Positions 12,301-22,564 of a DNA stretch of 64,000 nucleotides are shown here, piece after piece; the stretch's first letter is position 1; every line of letters begins with the position of its first letter. Below the pieces are notes generated by a model that made no database searches, was not told the DNA's origin, and was given only the letters and a program-made list of their open reading frames with translations. The position numbers and the translations under genes are program-made. Source of the DNA: Blastomyces gilchristii SLH14081 (lineage: Eukaryota > Ascomycota > Eurotiomycetes > Onygenales > Ajellomycetaceae); the NCBI RefSeq assembly GCF_000003855.2, contig NW_003101681.1, positions 3,373,896-3,437,895 of the forward strand, in the 5' to 3' direction.

Positions 12301-13315
12301 TAAATGAGATATTCTCATTCCACCAAGGTTTTGAATACTCAGAAGATTTTCTCTTTGAAATATTATCTCTAACACTTGTTAGAATAATAGATGTAATAAG
12401 CTTCACTCTATTCTCAAGCATTTCATTTGAGATATCTTGATCAGAATTCCAATATAGCTCATTCTGTCTTTCAGATTTTAACAGTTTTATGCTTTCTTCA
12501 ACTGCTTTCCAATCAGCTTTTTCAAAGTTAAACTGATTAGAGAGAACAGAATTTTCACTCATTTGTTTTTCACTCAGTTCAATCTCAAATTGAATAATCT
12601 CATGATCTGATCCTGATGTCTCATTTGAATCAATAAACCAGTTTACAAGTCTTCTTTTCATTAGATTTTGTGACATGAAGATTAGATCTATAATAGATTT
12701 CTGTTTCATACCTTTTCTAAAGAATGTTTGTTGATCAGACTTATTAATCAAATCTATTACATGCTCAAAGATTCATTCAACTAGATTATCAGCTCTCACT
12801 GCTCTCTTGCATTCTGAATTCCATCAGGAATGATGTGCATTGAAATCTCCTATAATTATAGAGTTTCTTGATGGAGTTATGTTCAGAAATCCTCTATCAA
12901 TTGTCCAGATATTGTTATTTTTCTTCAATGACTTTTCATTATAGATATTTATAAGCTGTATAGTATCAAACTCATTTTCTTTATCTATAATATCACTCAC
13001 CAGAATATCGGGGTCAGACATGATATTAAATCTTAGATTAAATTGATATCTTGATCTCTTTCTTTCATAGATCACTACTCTTGACTTTATCTCAGACTTT
13101 TGAGGTAAAAAGCAGTAGTAGCTTGAATGAGAAATGACATATTTTTGCTCAGCATCAAAATTCAGCTCCTGAAGCAGTACAAAATCAACTTTTTATTCAA
13201 ATGCAATTTGAAGACAAGAATAAATACAATTTGAGTTTCTATTCACATTATTTTAAATAAATGTGATTTTTGAAGAGTTTTTAAACTTTTTTTGTTGTTT
13301 TTGTTGTATATTCAT
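9361..13315 (-). pseudogene. LINE-1 ORF2: endonuclease, reverse transcriptase, RNase H
   Basis: Start ATG is at 13313-13315, 24 bases after the ORF1 stop; the end is TAG at 9361-9363. Domains in order: EEP endonuclease (about 12600-13300) with IGDFNAHHSWWN and later SGSDHE blocks; RT (about 11000-11900) with KTAAGPDSINH, VFIDIKEAFDHV and an active site reading LSYVNDIGLVY, so YxDD is YVND; RNase H (about 9850-10300) ending in HWVPAHMNIHGNELAD. EEP plus RT plus RNase H suits Tad1 or I-type LINEs. Length 3955 is not a multiple of three, so there is at least one indel, plus several stops. It is inactive, but more readable than its sisters. Confidence 0.88.
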
Positions 13316-13338
13316 ACTAAAAGAGAGAAGAGTAGAAT

Positions 13339-14458
13339 CTAATCACTATCATCAGATAGTAGATTATAACTATTCTTAAAAGTAGGAATCTCAACTGCTT
13401 GCATTATATCTAGTTTATCACCAGAGTCATTTCTCAATTCTCTAATCTTAACAGGAGTTTGAGGATTCAAATTCTGTTTACATTTAGCTGGAGAATTAGA
13501 GTTTGAAGATTTAGATAGTTGAGAGTTCCTTCTTTTTGAGCTTGCAGTTGTAAGTCTACTGGCTTGACTCTTCTCTTCAGTTCTAGATTGACTTTGAGCT
13601 TCATCTTTTCTCCTGTTCTTTTGAGTTCTAGGAGCAAATATACATTCTTTTGAGCTAGATGCATGTTTTTCTTTGCAATTAGAGCACTTAAGCAGAGTAT
13701 ATTGACAAATTTCACCTCTTTTTGAGCATGTTTCACATTTATGCTCACTAGTTTTGTGATCTCTGGCACAGAATGCATATTTTGAGTCTCTAAAACATGA
13801 GATTGCAAAGTGTCCATATCTTTGACAGTTTGAACACTGTGTTTGAGCTTTGAGATTCATTCTTGAGTCTTTGTATTCATGAACTCTCATTTTCAAACCT
13901 GCTACTCTTACTTCAGAGATCTTTGACTGTTCAAGTGTTTTTGTATATACTAGAACAGAGGCATTTCTCCTGCTTTGTCTGAACTCAATTGAATTTAGTC
14001 ATACAGGCTTCTTTCTCAGTTGAATAGAGTGGTATTCTTTCAATTCATTTTTGAGAAGTAGCATTTCTTCTTCACAGTCAAAAATTTCAACTGGAATATC
14101 ATGAAGAATGAATTTATCCCACTTTTCATCTCTTTCAGATAGAATTGTTGTGTTTAACAAAGATTCTACTGCTGACTTCCAGAGATTCTCATTCTGAATA
14201 AGGAATTCAGCACTGAATTCAGGCATTGTAGTAAGAATGATGAAGTTTTCAAAGAATGATGGCTCAATTGAAGCTATAACTGGTTTTTGAACTTCAATAT
14301 CAGTCATCAACTGAGAAAAGAACTGCTGATTAATTTCATTTCTGATTCTGAAAATGAGATTTGAGTTTAGCTTGTTTCTTTGCAGAATGTCCTGGTTTGA
14401 GACTTTGAGAATAAGTCTTCTATTTCTGGAGATTTGGAAGTTTTTCTCTTTTTGCATT
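13339..14458 (-). pseudogene. LINE-1 ORF1 (gag-like, zinc knuckles), 5'-truncated
   Basis: The frame runs from the truncation point to a stop after DDSD at 13339. It is broken only once, by TGA near 13997, where the context (RKKPV-stop-LNSIEF) and sister copies suggest Trp. The C-terminal half carries Cys/His clusters: CSNCQRYGHFAISC is a canonical CX2CX4HX4C knuckle, followed by two further Cys-rich blocks (CARDHKTSEHKC and CSNCKEKHASSSKEC). A basic Ser/Arg/Lys-rich tail follows. ORF1 proteins of this kind bind element RNA. The full ORF1 in LINE-2 and LINE-3 spans 534 codons, so about 160 N-terminal codons are missing here. Confidence 0.88.
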
Positions 14459-14471
14459 ATTAAATGCATTA

Positions 14472-15310
14472 ATTACTACTTATAGAGTGTATATATAATA
14501 ACTTAAAGTATTTCAGTACTGATAAAACTCTTTTTGAGATACTCAGTGAGACTTATCTGCAGATAATCTTGATAAATCTATAAGAGTATACTATAGAGTA
14601 TGATAATATCTGTGAACAGACTGAGAGAATTCAGAATATGCAGAAGAAATCTCATAAATTCTTGAGAAAGACTCAAGAGTATTAGAAGAGATACTATGAC
14701 TTTAAGCATATTATAAAGAGTTTTAAGAAAGATAATAAAGTCTGACTAAGCTTAGAAAATATTATTATACAGAGATCTAGTAAGAAGCTAAATTTCTTAC
14801 AGATAGAGTCTTATAAGAGTATAAAGAAAGTTAGTTTATAATTCTACAGATTAAAACTGTCATCTGAACTGTAGATATATAATATATTTTATATATCTTT
14901 TCTCTGTGAATATAAGAAATTCTTAGAAGAGATCTCTGTAACTTATGACTCTATTCATAAAGTATTAGAGAGTGAAAGAGAATATCAGATTAAAGAGATT
15001 ATTAACTCAGAGAAGTGAGATTATAAGCTCTGATTCAAGATTCAGTAATAAGAGTATTCTGATAAGATGAATAAGTTCACTTGAGAATTATTCAAGCAGA
15101 TAAGATATCTGTAGAAGCTAAGATATGACTTTTATATTATAAATTTTAACAAGTCAGAATGATGTGATCTTTGCTAAGAACCTGATTATAATACAGATAT
15201 TAATACTATTAATTTATAAACTTTAGTCTATAAGATAATAAGTTTCTACTGAGATGAACAGTTCACAGTATATACAAAGAGAAGAAGAAATCATATTCTT
15301 ATTAAAAGTT
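14472..15310 (+). pseudogene. Gypsy-A I pol 3' end (post-integrase, chromodomain-like)
   Basis: Sequence resumes Gypsy-A exactly after the LINE-1 duplication and parallels 26740-27560 in copy III. The frame around 14995-15130 reads SEKWDYKLWFKIQ then YSDKMNKFT (stops read as Trp or Gln), which resembles the chromodomain fold found at the C-terminus of chromovirus integrases (YLVKWKGY). This is a weak similarity in a degraded frame. Confidence 0.5.
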
Positions 15311-17093
15311 AAAAAATAAAGAAAGTAATAACAGAGCTGTGAATACAATTTAGAGATTAAAAAAGAAAAAATAAAGAAAATTCACACTTATATTCTTAAT
15401 ATCTGTAATACTCAATCTCTCTGTAACTATTAATTTCTCTCTTCAAAGAAGCAGAGAGTGTTATATCTGCAGTACAGATAATTATTATATTTAATATAAA
15501 GACTGCTAGAAATGTACAGACTTCAGAGAAGCTGAATATCAGAGTATATAGAGTTGTAACAGAGTCTTGAGAGCTGATTATCTGTATATATTATCAGATA
15601 TCTCTTGTGAAGCTGTGTCTGCTCTCTCAATTATACTGAAGTATTCAGTCTGAAAATAATTGAGATATAGAGAGAGAACTTATCTGTTCATATTAACTTC
15701 TATCACAAATTTATAGTATTCACATTATCTTGATTACCTGGATTTTACAGGTATCTGAGAACTCATCTTTCATTGATAATGAGATTGCAGAAATGCACTG
15801 CACTGTGAGAATCATTGATAGAGAATCTTGACATATTTGCATATATATAATCAGAGATTATACAGGTAGAGAGAGAATAATCATAGAACTGCAGAGTCAC
15901 AGAGAGTACTGACAGCACTGAAAGCTTTGCAGACACTGTCAGCTAGATTCTGTAAGAAATTATATACAGAGAGGCTTATAGCAAAGAGCAGAACTATGCT
16001 GCTAAGAGTCAGAGACTGGTCTGAAAAAGATATGAAGTTAACTGCTGATCTGAAGATCAGATGCAGTGACAGAGCTGAGAGAAGTAAAGATACTGTTATG
16101 AATGATAACACATCTACTTCATCAGCTGATAAAAAGTGATCTGAGAAGTTATGAAAACACTTATAAGAAGCTTCATAATAGTCAGATATTGTTTATAAAG
16201 AGATTGAAGTTGAAAGAATTTTTTATTCTTAAGAAGTTCTTGAATTAATATATATATATTGTCAGAAATACTCTCTCTCTATTATCTGAATTAATATATT
16301 TCATAGCTGAATGAGAATACTCACAGTTCATACAAATGAAAGCTGTTATAGAAATAGAGAAAAGAAGATGAGATTTCATAGACAGATCTGAGATATTTAT
16401 ACTACTCTAGAGAGATTTGTTTATACTATAAATGATTCTATGAAATAGTCAGATCACTCTAGTAAATAAAGTGTGATTATGAATTACAGATCTGAATCTT
16501 TCTATATAATTATAAAGAGTGATTACAGACTGTAAATATCTTGATTCTATAACTGTACAGAGTTAATGAAAGAATGAAAAATTCCTCACAATTTTACAGT
16601 GTCAATGAATGATGATTTATAAGAATAAGTAAAAGATTAACTTATGAATACTTCTCTTTGATGAGAATAATCTTACAGAAAGTGATTCATCTGTGAGATA
16701 GATCTGTGTAATAATCATATAAGAATCTCATAAAAAATTGATTGAAGATTAACTGAAACTCTTCAGATTAAAAGATGTGAAATGAATCTGAATGATAATT
16801 ACACAAGAATCTCATAAAAATGATTGAGAGTTAATCAGAACTCTTTTATATAAAAGATGTGAGATGAATCTGTATAATAGTCAGAGAAAGCACTGCAGAC
16901 TATAAAGAATCTTATGAAATAAGAAACTGAGTGACAGACTCTTTTCTCTTTATAATAATAAGAGATTTTTCCTCACTGAGATTTTTTATAGATGTGAAGT
17001 GTTGTTAATAAGTATCACTACAGTGCTGAGCCTGATTCTATGAAATCACTCAGTAAAAGGCTTCACAGATGAAGTCTTAGAGAGAAGAAGATA
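15311..17093 (+). other. Extra Gypsy-A region between integrase and 3' LTR (possible third ORF)
   Basis: About 1.8 kb lies between the end of pol and the LTR, closely matching 27561-29268 in copy III. A + strand frame around 15730-15900 reads similarly in both copies, and another open stretch is 15927-16139. The frame across about 16140-16870 has mostly TGA stops and few TAA/TAG, as expected if Trp codons mutated. I do not recognise the product. The polypurine tract before the LTR is AGAGAGAAGAAGATA. It could also be non-coding leader-like sequence. Confidence 0.45.
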
Positions 17094-17351
17094 TGTAAGA
17101 AGTTCTGCTTCTTACAGATTCTGTATCTCTGTTTCTATCTCTTATATAATTAATAGAGTTAGCAGCTCTTGACCACACACAACTATATAGACTGAAGTTC
17201 ATGACTACTATTTATAACTCAGCTTAAATACTATTATACATTTGATCTCTACATTTTATCTTTCTACTGTGAACACTTCTAGTAGTTAACAGTACATGTC
17301 ACATCAAGCTGCAAACACCTGAATAATCGCCTGTGAGCACTTATTCTTACA
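17094..17351 (+). repeat. 3' LTR of Gypsy-A I (258 bp)
   Basis: TGTAAGAAG...CTTATTCTTACA, same length as the other three LTRs of the family. Its inner (left) end is eroded while the outer (right) end keeps ATCGCC and the terminal CA. Confidence 0.92.
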
Positions 17352-18433
17352 CGTCTATATAATGAATAAAAACAAGATAGAAAACAATGATCTGTAATTA
17401 ACACTATTCTTTCAGCTGTTTATAATATTTAACTAATAAAGAATAAAGATATGATCTCAACTCCTGTTTTTATTAATATAAAAGATACATATAATCTGGT
17501 TTCAAAGTTGAAAATGATTCAAACTGTGAGAATATTTAATTTACCAGTTTCTCTAATAAAATGAGTTAATTATTTTATGTTTAAAAAATTATACAATTAT
17601 TTTTTAATGAAATAAAATAAGATAAAACTGAGATACCAATAAAAGTATTGCAAGAATCTTCAATTTTATTTATTTTATTTGAAATATACACTGCATATCT
17701 ATTCAAGAATAGAGAGATAAAAATAATAAGATTATCAAGCTATATAAATAATCTTGATTTACTTCACAGTTCAAAAATAATCAAAGAGAATTTGCAAGTG
17801 ATTCAACAAGCTGTAAAGAAAATCTTTCTTAAAGCAGGTATCAATCAAATGCAGTTTGATATGAATAAAACTAAATTAATTCACTTTTTTCTCAGATTTA
17901 ATGAGAAAAAACTAAGTTTCACTTTTTTAAATAAAGAGATTCAACTTAGTTTGAATGATAAATAACTGAGAGTATAGTTAAACTTCCAGTTGAATTTTAA
18001 ATATTATATTTAACAAAGAGTTATGAAAGCAGTAAAATTACTGAATCATATAATTACACTATTAAGTAAAGAAATAGATCTATTATTTCAGACTATAAGA
18101 TAATTGTATATAATTCGTATTATCTCAGTAGCTGATTATAAAATTCAAATTTGATGCAATAATCAAACAAATTTTATTGAACTCTGTCAAAGTCTGCAAA
18201 ATAAAGTTTTGAGAAGAATTTTAAGAGTATTTAAATTATCTTCTATTAAGTAATGAAAATTGAAGCTTTAATTTCTTTATCTACTATCAGATTTGAAAAA
18301 CCCTGTATAAACTATATTTTGAAAGTTATAACAATGAGATTAAATTATATAATCAGAGAAAGAGTTTCTTTTTCTTTTTTTATTAATTAACTTTGAAAGT
18401 GAACAGAAGTAAAATAGATTTCTTAATTGAAAT
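17352..18433 (+). mobile_element. LINE-A segment 1: RT region
   Basis: It matches LINE-3 from about 46.9 to 47.95 kb (ORF2 RT and connection). The longest readable stretch, 17648-17965, corresponds to the RT block; the YxDD box reads SSYINNLDLL, so both Asp are lost. The 5' part of this LINE lies left of the window, separated by Gypsy-A I. The sequence breaks at 18433 within the region between RT and RNase H and resumes at 21460. It is clearly more mutated than LINE-1, fitting an older copy. Confidence 0.87.
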
Positions 18434-18475
18434 AAGCATCAAATGCTCACTTACACTCACTTTGCTGCTTGTGTA

Positions 18476-19265
18476 GCTCTCTCTATCACTTCCACTCTTC
18501 TCTCTGATCACCCTCTACTCTATCCCCTCTTTACCACCCCTTCCACTCCTTACTCTCTACCGCCTCTACCATCACCACCACCCCTACTGCCTCTACCGTC
18601 TCTCTCTACCACTCTCTTCCACTCTGTATCACTCTGTATCACCTCTATCACTCCTTCTACCCCTTTCACCCTCTATCACCACCCCCGCCTCTACCGGCCC
18701 CGGAGGCCCCCTACCACTTCCACCCTTCCCCCGGNNNNNNNNNNNNNNNNNNNNNNNNNNNNNNNNNNNNNNNNNNNNNNNNNNNNNNNNNNNNNNNNNN
18801 NNNNNNNNNNNNNNNNNNNNNNNNNNNNNNNNNNCCGAGCGCAGAAGCGTACTGAATCACTTTCACTATCGATGATACCTTCTCACCCTAACTTTCATCT
18901 CTTCCCTCTCTACCACCCCCACCGTGCCTACGGTCCCGCAGGGCCGCAGCTCCCTCTACCACTTTCACCCTCAATCTCTACCCCGTCTTACCATCTCTAT
19001 CTCTGGTTCCTCTCTATCATCACCACCACCTCTACCGCTCTGTAATCTCTCTCTATCACTTTCACTCTCTACTTCTACTCTCTTATCATCTCTTTCATCT
19101 ATTCCCTCTTATCATCACTATCACCTCTACTGCCCCGCAACCCCCTCTATCACTTTCATCTTCTATCTCTACTCACTGTTATCACTTCTTCTCACTCTCT
19201 ACTCTCTCTATCATTGTCATCATCTCTACTTCTTCTACTACTCTCCTTCACTCTGTATTATCTCT
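18476..19265 (+). repeat. Pyrimidine-rich minisatellite (CTCTATCAC-type units)
   Basis: Degenerate units of the form CTCTATCACTTYCACYCTCTAC, mixed with CTACCGCCTCTACC variants, run through the block, which is interrupted by the assembly gap. GC content and CpG are much higher than the surroundings near the gap (for example CTACCGGCCCCGGAGGCC). Open frames across it are an effect of low complexity. Confidence 0.85.
18735..18834. other. Assembly gap, 100 N
   Basis: Exactly 100 N lie inside the minisatellite. A round 100 usually marks a scaffold join of unknown true length, so array size and even continuity across it are not established. Confidence 0.97.
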
Positions 19266-19394
19266 ATTATCATTATCAGATTAATCAGAGCTGTGCAGAG
19301 AGCAGAGTCAGCTATTCAATCTCATTCATAATTTCAAAGAGATGTATATGACATCACATGAGATTGTATTACAGAGTATTTAGCAGTATATATT

Positions 19395-20048
19395 ATAGAG
19401 ATCAAAATGTGATAGAGATAGTAAGAGAGAAGTAGACATAGTGAAAGTGATAGAAGAGACTGTAGAGTAGTAGAGATAATAATGATAATAGAGAGGTTAG
19501 AGAGTGAAAAAAATGATAGACAGAAGTAATAGAGATGATAGAAATGAGAGAGATGATAGAGATGATAAGAGAGAAGTAGAATGATAAGATAAGAGAAGAG
19601 ATAGAGAGTGAAAGTGATAGAGAGTTCTGTGAGACAGTAGAGACAGTGATAGTGATAGAGGTGATAGAAGTGATAGAGTTGATAAGAAGTGATAAGAGGT
19701 GGTAAGAGAGAGTCAGAGTGAAAGAAGTGTAAAGATGATAGAGATAGTAGAGATGATAAGAGAGTGAGTGATAAGTTAAGAGTAGAGTAGAGATATGAAG
19801 TGAAAGTGATAGAGGAGGCTGTGAAGTGATAGAGGCAGTTGTAGTGATAGAGGTGGTAGAAGTGATAGAGATGATAGAGGTGATAGAGGTAATAGAGGTG
19901 ATAGAGGTGGTAGAGGTGATAGAGGTGATAGAGATGGTAAGAGTGAGTAGTACTATGAGATTAGAGGTATGAAGTGGAAGTGATAGAGGGTGCTACAGGG
20001 TGTTAGAGACGGTGGTGATAATAGAGAGTAGATAGAGTGATAGAGTAG
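19395..20048 (-). repeat. Purine-rich minisatellite, mirror of the 18.5-19.3 kb array
   Basis: Units such as GTAGAGATGATAGAGGTGATAGAG and GAGAGTGAAAGTGATAGAG are the reverse complement type of the left array. Together the two arrays form an imperfect inverted repeat with about 0.65-0.8-kb arms around a roughly 130-base unique spacer (19266-19394). This arm lacks the CpG/CC-rich units of the left arm, being mutated or a different sub-array. Confidence 0.85.
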
Positions 20049-20616
20049 AAGCAATTGACAGGCGCTAATACATATTCATAGATTTTTGTTATCTCAGTGA
20101 GCTCAGATCCTCTGGCTCAGTTTGAGTGAGTTACAGCATTATTAATCTGGCATGATACTAACCTACTTTTGACACAAGTCATGTACTCAGAGCAATCCTT
20201 GTCAGAGAATCTGAGAAGAAAAGATTCCATCTTCAATAAAGATTTCTGAGATTTATCAGGATTTTTCAGATTCTTCAACATTGACTTGCTATTACTATAT
20301 ACTTACACATCTTTGAGATTTGAAAATCACCTTAGCTTATAGCTAAAGAGAAGAAGAATAGAAATATTACTTTAATATTTCAAAGAAATCTATATTTAAG
20401 ATAGATATATACTCTTGAAAATGATTATATTTTTTGATCTCAGAATTTCTAAGAGCTTTTTTTTGTATGAGGAATTGAATCAAATTTCCTGTGTTTAAAA
20501 ATACACTAGTCAACTTTGAGGTGATACTTCTATTCTAAGAACTTGAGATATGAATATAAAAATGAGATACATTATAAGAACATTGTTATTCTAAGGTTTT
20601 AAAATGATACAGCAAT
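20049..20616. other. Unassigned AT-rich sequence right of the minisatellite
   Basis: No open frame of note, no recognisable TE match to other parts of the window and no obvious repeats. Together with 21139-21459, on the other side of the MITE, this is the non-repetitive right part of the 3-kb insert. It is less CpG-poor than the retroelements (TCTGGC, CCTCTGGC remain) but carries no recognisable gene. Confidence 0.5.
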
Positions 20617-20624
20617 GATGAATC

Positions 20625-21130
20625 TAGACTGGCCGCTGAGACCATGAATTTCACATTTGGTCCCATTTGATCTGGTCTCATACATTTCTTGGCGTGAATC
20701 CCGCTGGGACTGGCTATCAAAAAAACATGTAAAGTGACTATATATCAGATCTTAAAATGAAACCATAACTTGAAAAAAATGAGAAAGTGGTTTCATTTGG
20801 TCTCATTTAGTTCCATTCTTGGCATAAAGTTACTATTTTTAGACATTTTAAGGTTTTTTTTAGACTATTTTTAATTTTTTAAAAAGTAACGCTTTTTGGT
20901 AACACTCAAATGAGATTTAAAGTCATTTAAAGCAATAAAAATAATTTAAATTGAGAAGTAAAAATCATTGTCTCATTTGGAAAATGTGACAAGAGTAGAC
21001 AGTAAGTCTCACTGAGACAGTATGGGACTACTATTGAATGTTAAAACCGTGTAATGGGATCAGTCGAATTGGTAATGAGACTATCAAAAAATCTGGTCCT
21101 GGTCCCAGACACGGTCACACGGTCAGTCTA
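20625..21130 (-). mobile_element. hAT-type MITE, copy 2 (506 bp)
   Basis: Same family as 7394-7898, in reverse orientation: TAGACTGGCC at the left, GGTCAGTCTA at the right, with a perfect 8-bp duplication GATGAATC (20617-20624, 21131-21138). It is nearly full identity to copy 1 by eye, with a small number of transitions. It is a marker that the hAT family moved after the 3-kb insert arrived. Confidence 0.93.
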
Positions 21131-21459
21131 GATGAATCTATGAAGATAAGTTAAAATTCTCTTTCATACTCAGAGTATTGAGTAAATTATTTCTGTGTTA
21201 CTAATAATCAGAAACTGTTGCTTCTCAGACACTTTGTAAGATATTATCACTTATATAACCTGATTTTGCTATTTGAGTTAGCTTATTGCTTATTTGAGAT
21301 TAGCTCATGATATAATCATTAATTCAGTGTTAAAACAGCAATGAATATCTGAAGAAGTGTCTGAGCTTGCTGAGATAAGATTTTTAATGAGTTGTATATA
21401 ATGTCATATTACAGCATTTTTTACACAGAAACATTGATTTTTCTTTAATATATAGAGAG

Positions 21460-22274
21460 ATGAAAATAATTCTTCAAAGAACACACTCACTCAACTATAC
21501 AAGTTATGCTCAATGTTTAAAAATCAATTTTTCTCTTTAAATGTTGAATAAATAGAATATGAAAGAATATCTCTCTGAAAAGAAAAGCTGAAATTTCTTA
21601 TAAATTTCTAAATAAGTAAATGATTTAAAAAGAGAGAATATAAATCACATTTAAAAAAAATGTTTGTAATTAATATAAAAACCTCAATTCTGATTTATTC
21701 AGATAATTTAAAAAATGAGAATTTGAATAAATTAAATGTATTTATTACTTATATTAAAGATAATATTAATTTTATTTTCAATTCATGAAATTTAAAAAGT
21801 GAATCTGAAGGATTTAATGCTGAATTATTTTCAATAGGAAAAGCTTTTAAACTTATTGAAATAAACTCTGATAAAATGAGAAACTAGTTTCAAAAAAGTA
21901 TGCATATTCTCTAATAGTTAAGCTGTTTTAAAAAGACTGTGAAAAAGAGATATATAATAATTGAATAAATCTTACAGTGATTTTAAATTCTGTTATAAAA
22001 ATTCTAAAGAGAAGAATATTAAAAATAATAATTTATTTACATGAAGTTTCTACTTTTATCAATATTCAGAGTAATGAAATGACTGATTGAGCTGTAAAAA
22101 GAAATTCAGAATTAAACAGATTCATTTCAAAAACAATACTCTGATTTTTTATAAAGAGAAAAATAAAAGGACATTATTTAAATAAGTGAAATAAAAGCTA
22201 ATAAAATCAAAAGAAGAGTATATATTATTCAAGGTTTAAGATAGAACTCAAGTGAAAATCTTATTCAATAAAAT
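21460..22274 (+). mobile_element. LINE-A segment 2: connection and RNase H region
   Basis: Collinear with LINE-3 47.95-48.77 kb. RNase H blocks can be followed (IYSDNLKNENLN-like near 21695-21735, and ALKR-like near 21920), but Trp codons are TGA and several catalytic residues are not readable. It ends with the AAAAT duplication (22270-22274) made by Gypsy-A III. Confidence 0.87.
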
Positions 22275-22532
22275 TGTAAGAAATCCCGCTTTTCGCGGAT
22301 CCTTTACCTCTATTTCTATCTCTCGCGTAACCAATAGAGTTAGCAGCCCTTGGCTACACACAACTATATAGACTGGAGTTCGCGAACACTATTCACAACT
22401 CAGCTTGAATGCTATTATATATTTAATCTCTATATTTTATCTTTCTATTATAAATACTTCTAGTAGTTAACAGTACATATCATGTCAAGCTGCAAACACC
22501 TGAATAATCATCTGTGAGCACTTATTCTTATA
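22275..22532 (+). repeat. 5' LTR of Gypsy-A III
   Basis: Begins TGTAAGAAATCCCGC, ends CTTATTCTTATA (final CA mutated to TA). The first 100 bases keep CpGs (TTTTCGCGGATCC, CTCTCGCG), the last 60 do not (ATCATCTGTGAGC). Confidence 0.94.
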
Positions 22533-22564
22533 TTTCAAGCTCAGTCAGTCAGTAACTGCTCATT

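Larger units (their letters stand above)
8990..14458 (-). mobile_element. LINE-1: 5'-truncated EEP-RT-RNaseH LINE (Tad1/I-like)
   Basis: The 3' end has an (AAT)n tail (ATT on + at 8990-9005). A 13-bp duplication ATTAAATGCATTA occurs at 8977-8989 and 14459-14471. The 5' end lies inside ORF1, about 2.2 kb short of the full-length copies LINE-2 and LINE-3, as is common for target-primed reverse transcription. Order on the minus strand is ORF1 part, ORF2, 3' UTR. It is the least mutated LINE in the window and therefore the best reference for the family. It sits in Gypsy-A I. Confidence 0.94.
5455..17351 (+). mobile_element. Gypsy-A copy I, with hAT, MITE and LINE-1 inside
   Basis: The + strand sequence after the hAT matches copy III from the protease region (about 23737) to the 3' LTR. 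After removing the 513-bp MITE plus duplication, the protease-to-integrase distance is about 2.77 kb in both copies. LINE-1 interrupts it after the integrase core (8990-14458). The element ends with the LTR at 17094-17351 and is followed by LINE-A sequence, so it was inserted in LINE-A. Five bases after the LTR (CGTCT) are the likely duplication; the 5' half of the element lies left of the window. Confidence 0.88.
18434..21459. mobile_element. Unidentified 3-kb insert in LINE-A
   Basis: LINE-A is collinear on both sides (TTGAAAT before, ATGAAAATAATTC after), so everything between is an insertion. It contains a pyrimidine-rich minisatellite, a 100-N gap, a purine-rich mirror of that repeat, about 570 bases of unremarkable AT-rich sequence, and a MITE. 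No LTR, TIR, RT or transposase was seen, and a clean target duplication is not apparent. It may be a composite, a satellite-bearing non-autonomous element, or a scaffolding join at the gap. Confidence 0.6.

Noticed and set aside
10403..12751. Several separate small genes on the minus strand
   Set aside because: They are consecutive pieces of one LINE ORF2 broken by stops and frameshifts.
15881..16111. Antisense frame (and its counterpart 28142-28354) with hydrophobic translation, conserved in two copies
   Set aside because: It is the reverse reading of the same conserved Gypsy-A DNA; conservation comes from copy homology and the + frame is at least as plausible.
4105..17351. LTRs at 4105-4362 and 17094-17351 as the two ends of one element
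   Set aside because: They are in opposite orientation and belong to different Gypsy-A copies separated by an hAT fragment.
18443..19331. Two overlapping open frames of 200 and 135 codons
   Set aside because: Low-complexity pyrimidine minisatellite with an N gap gives Ser/Leu/Pro/Tyr-rich frames on any phase; no domain, no start context.
18476..20048. CRISPR-like or telomeric array
   Set aside because: Units are degenerate and contiguous without spacers, the context is a fungal transposon nest, and no telomere motif is present.
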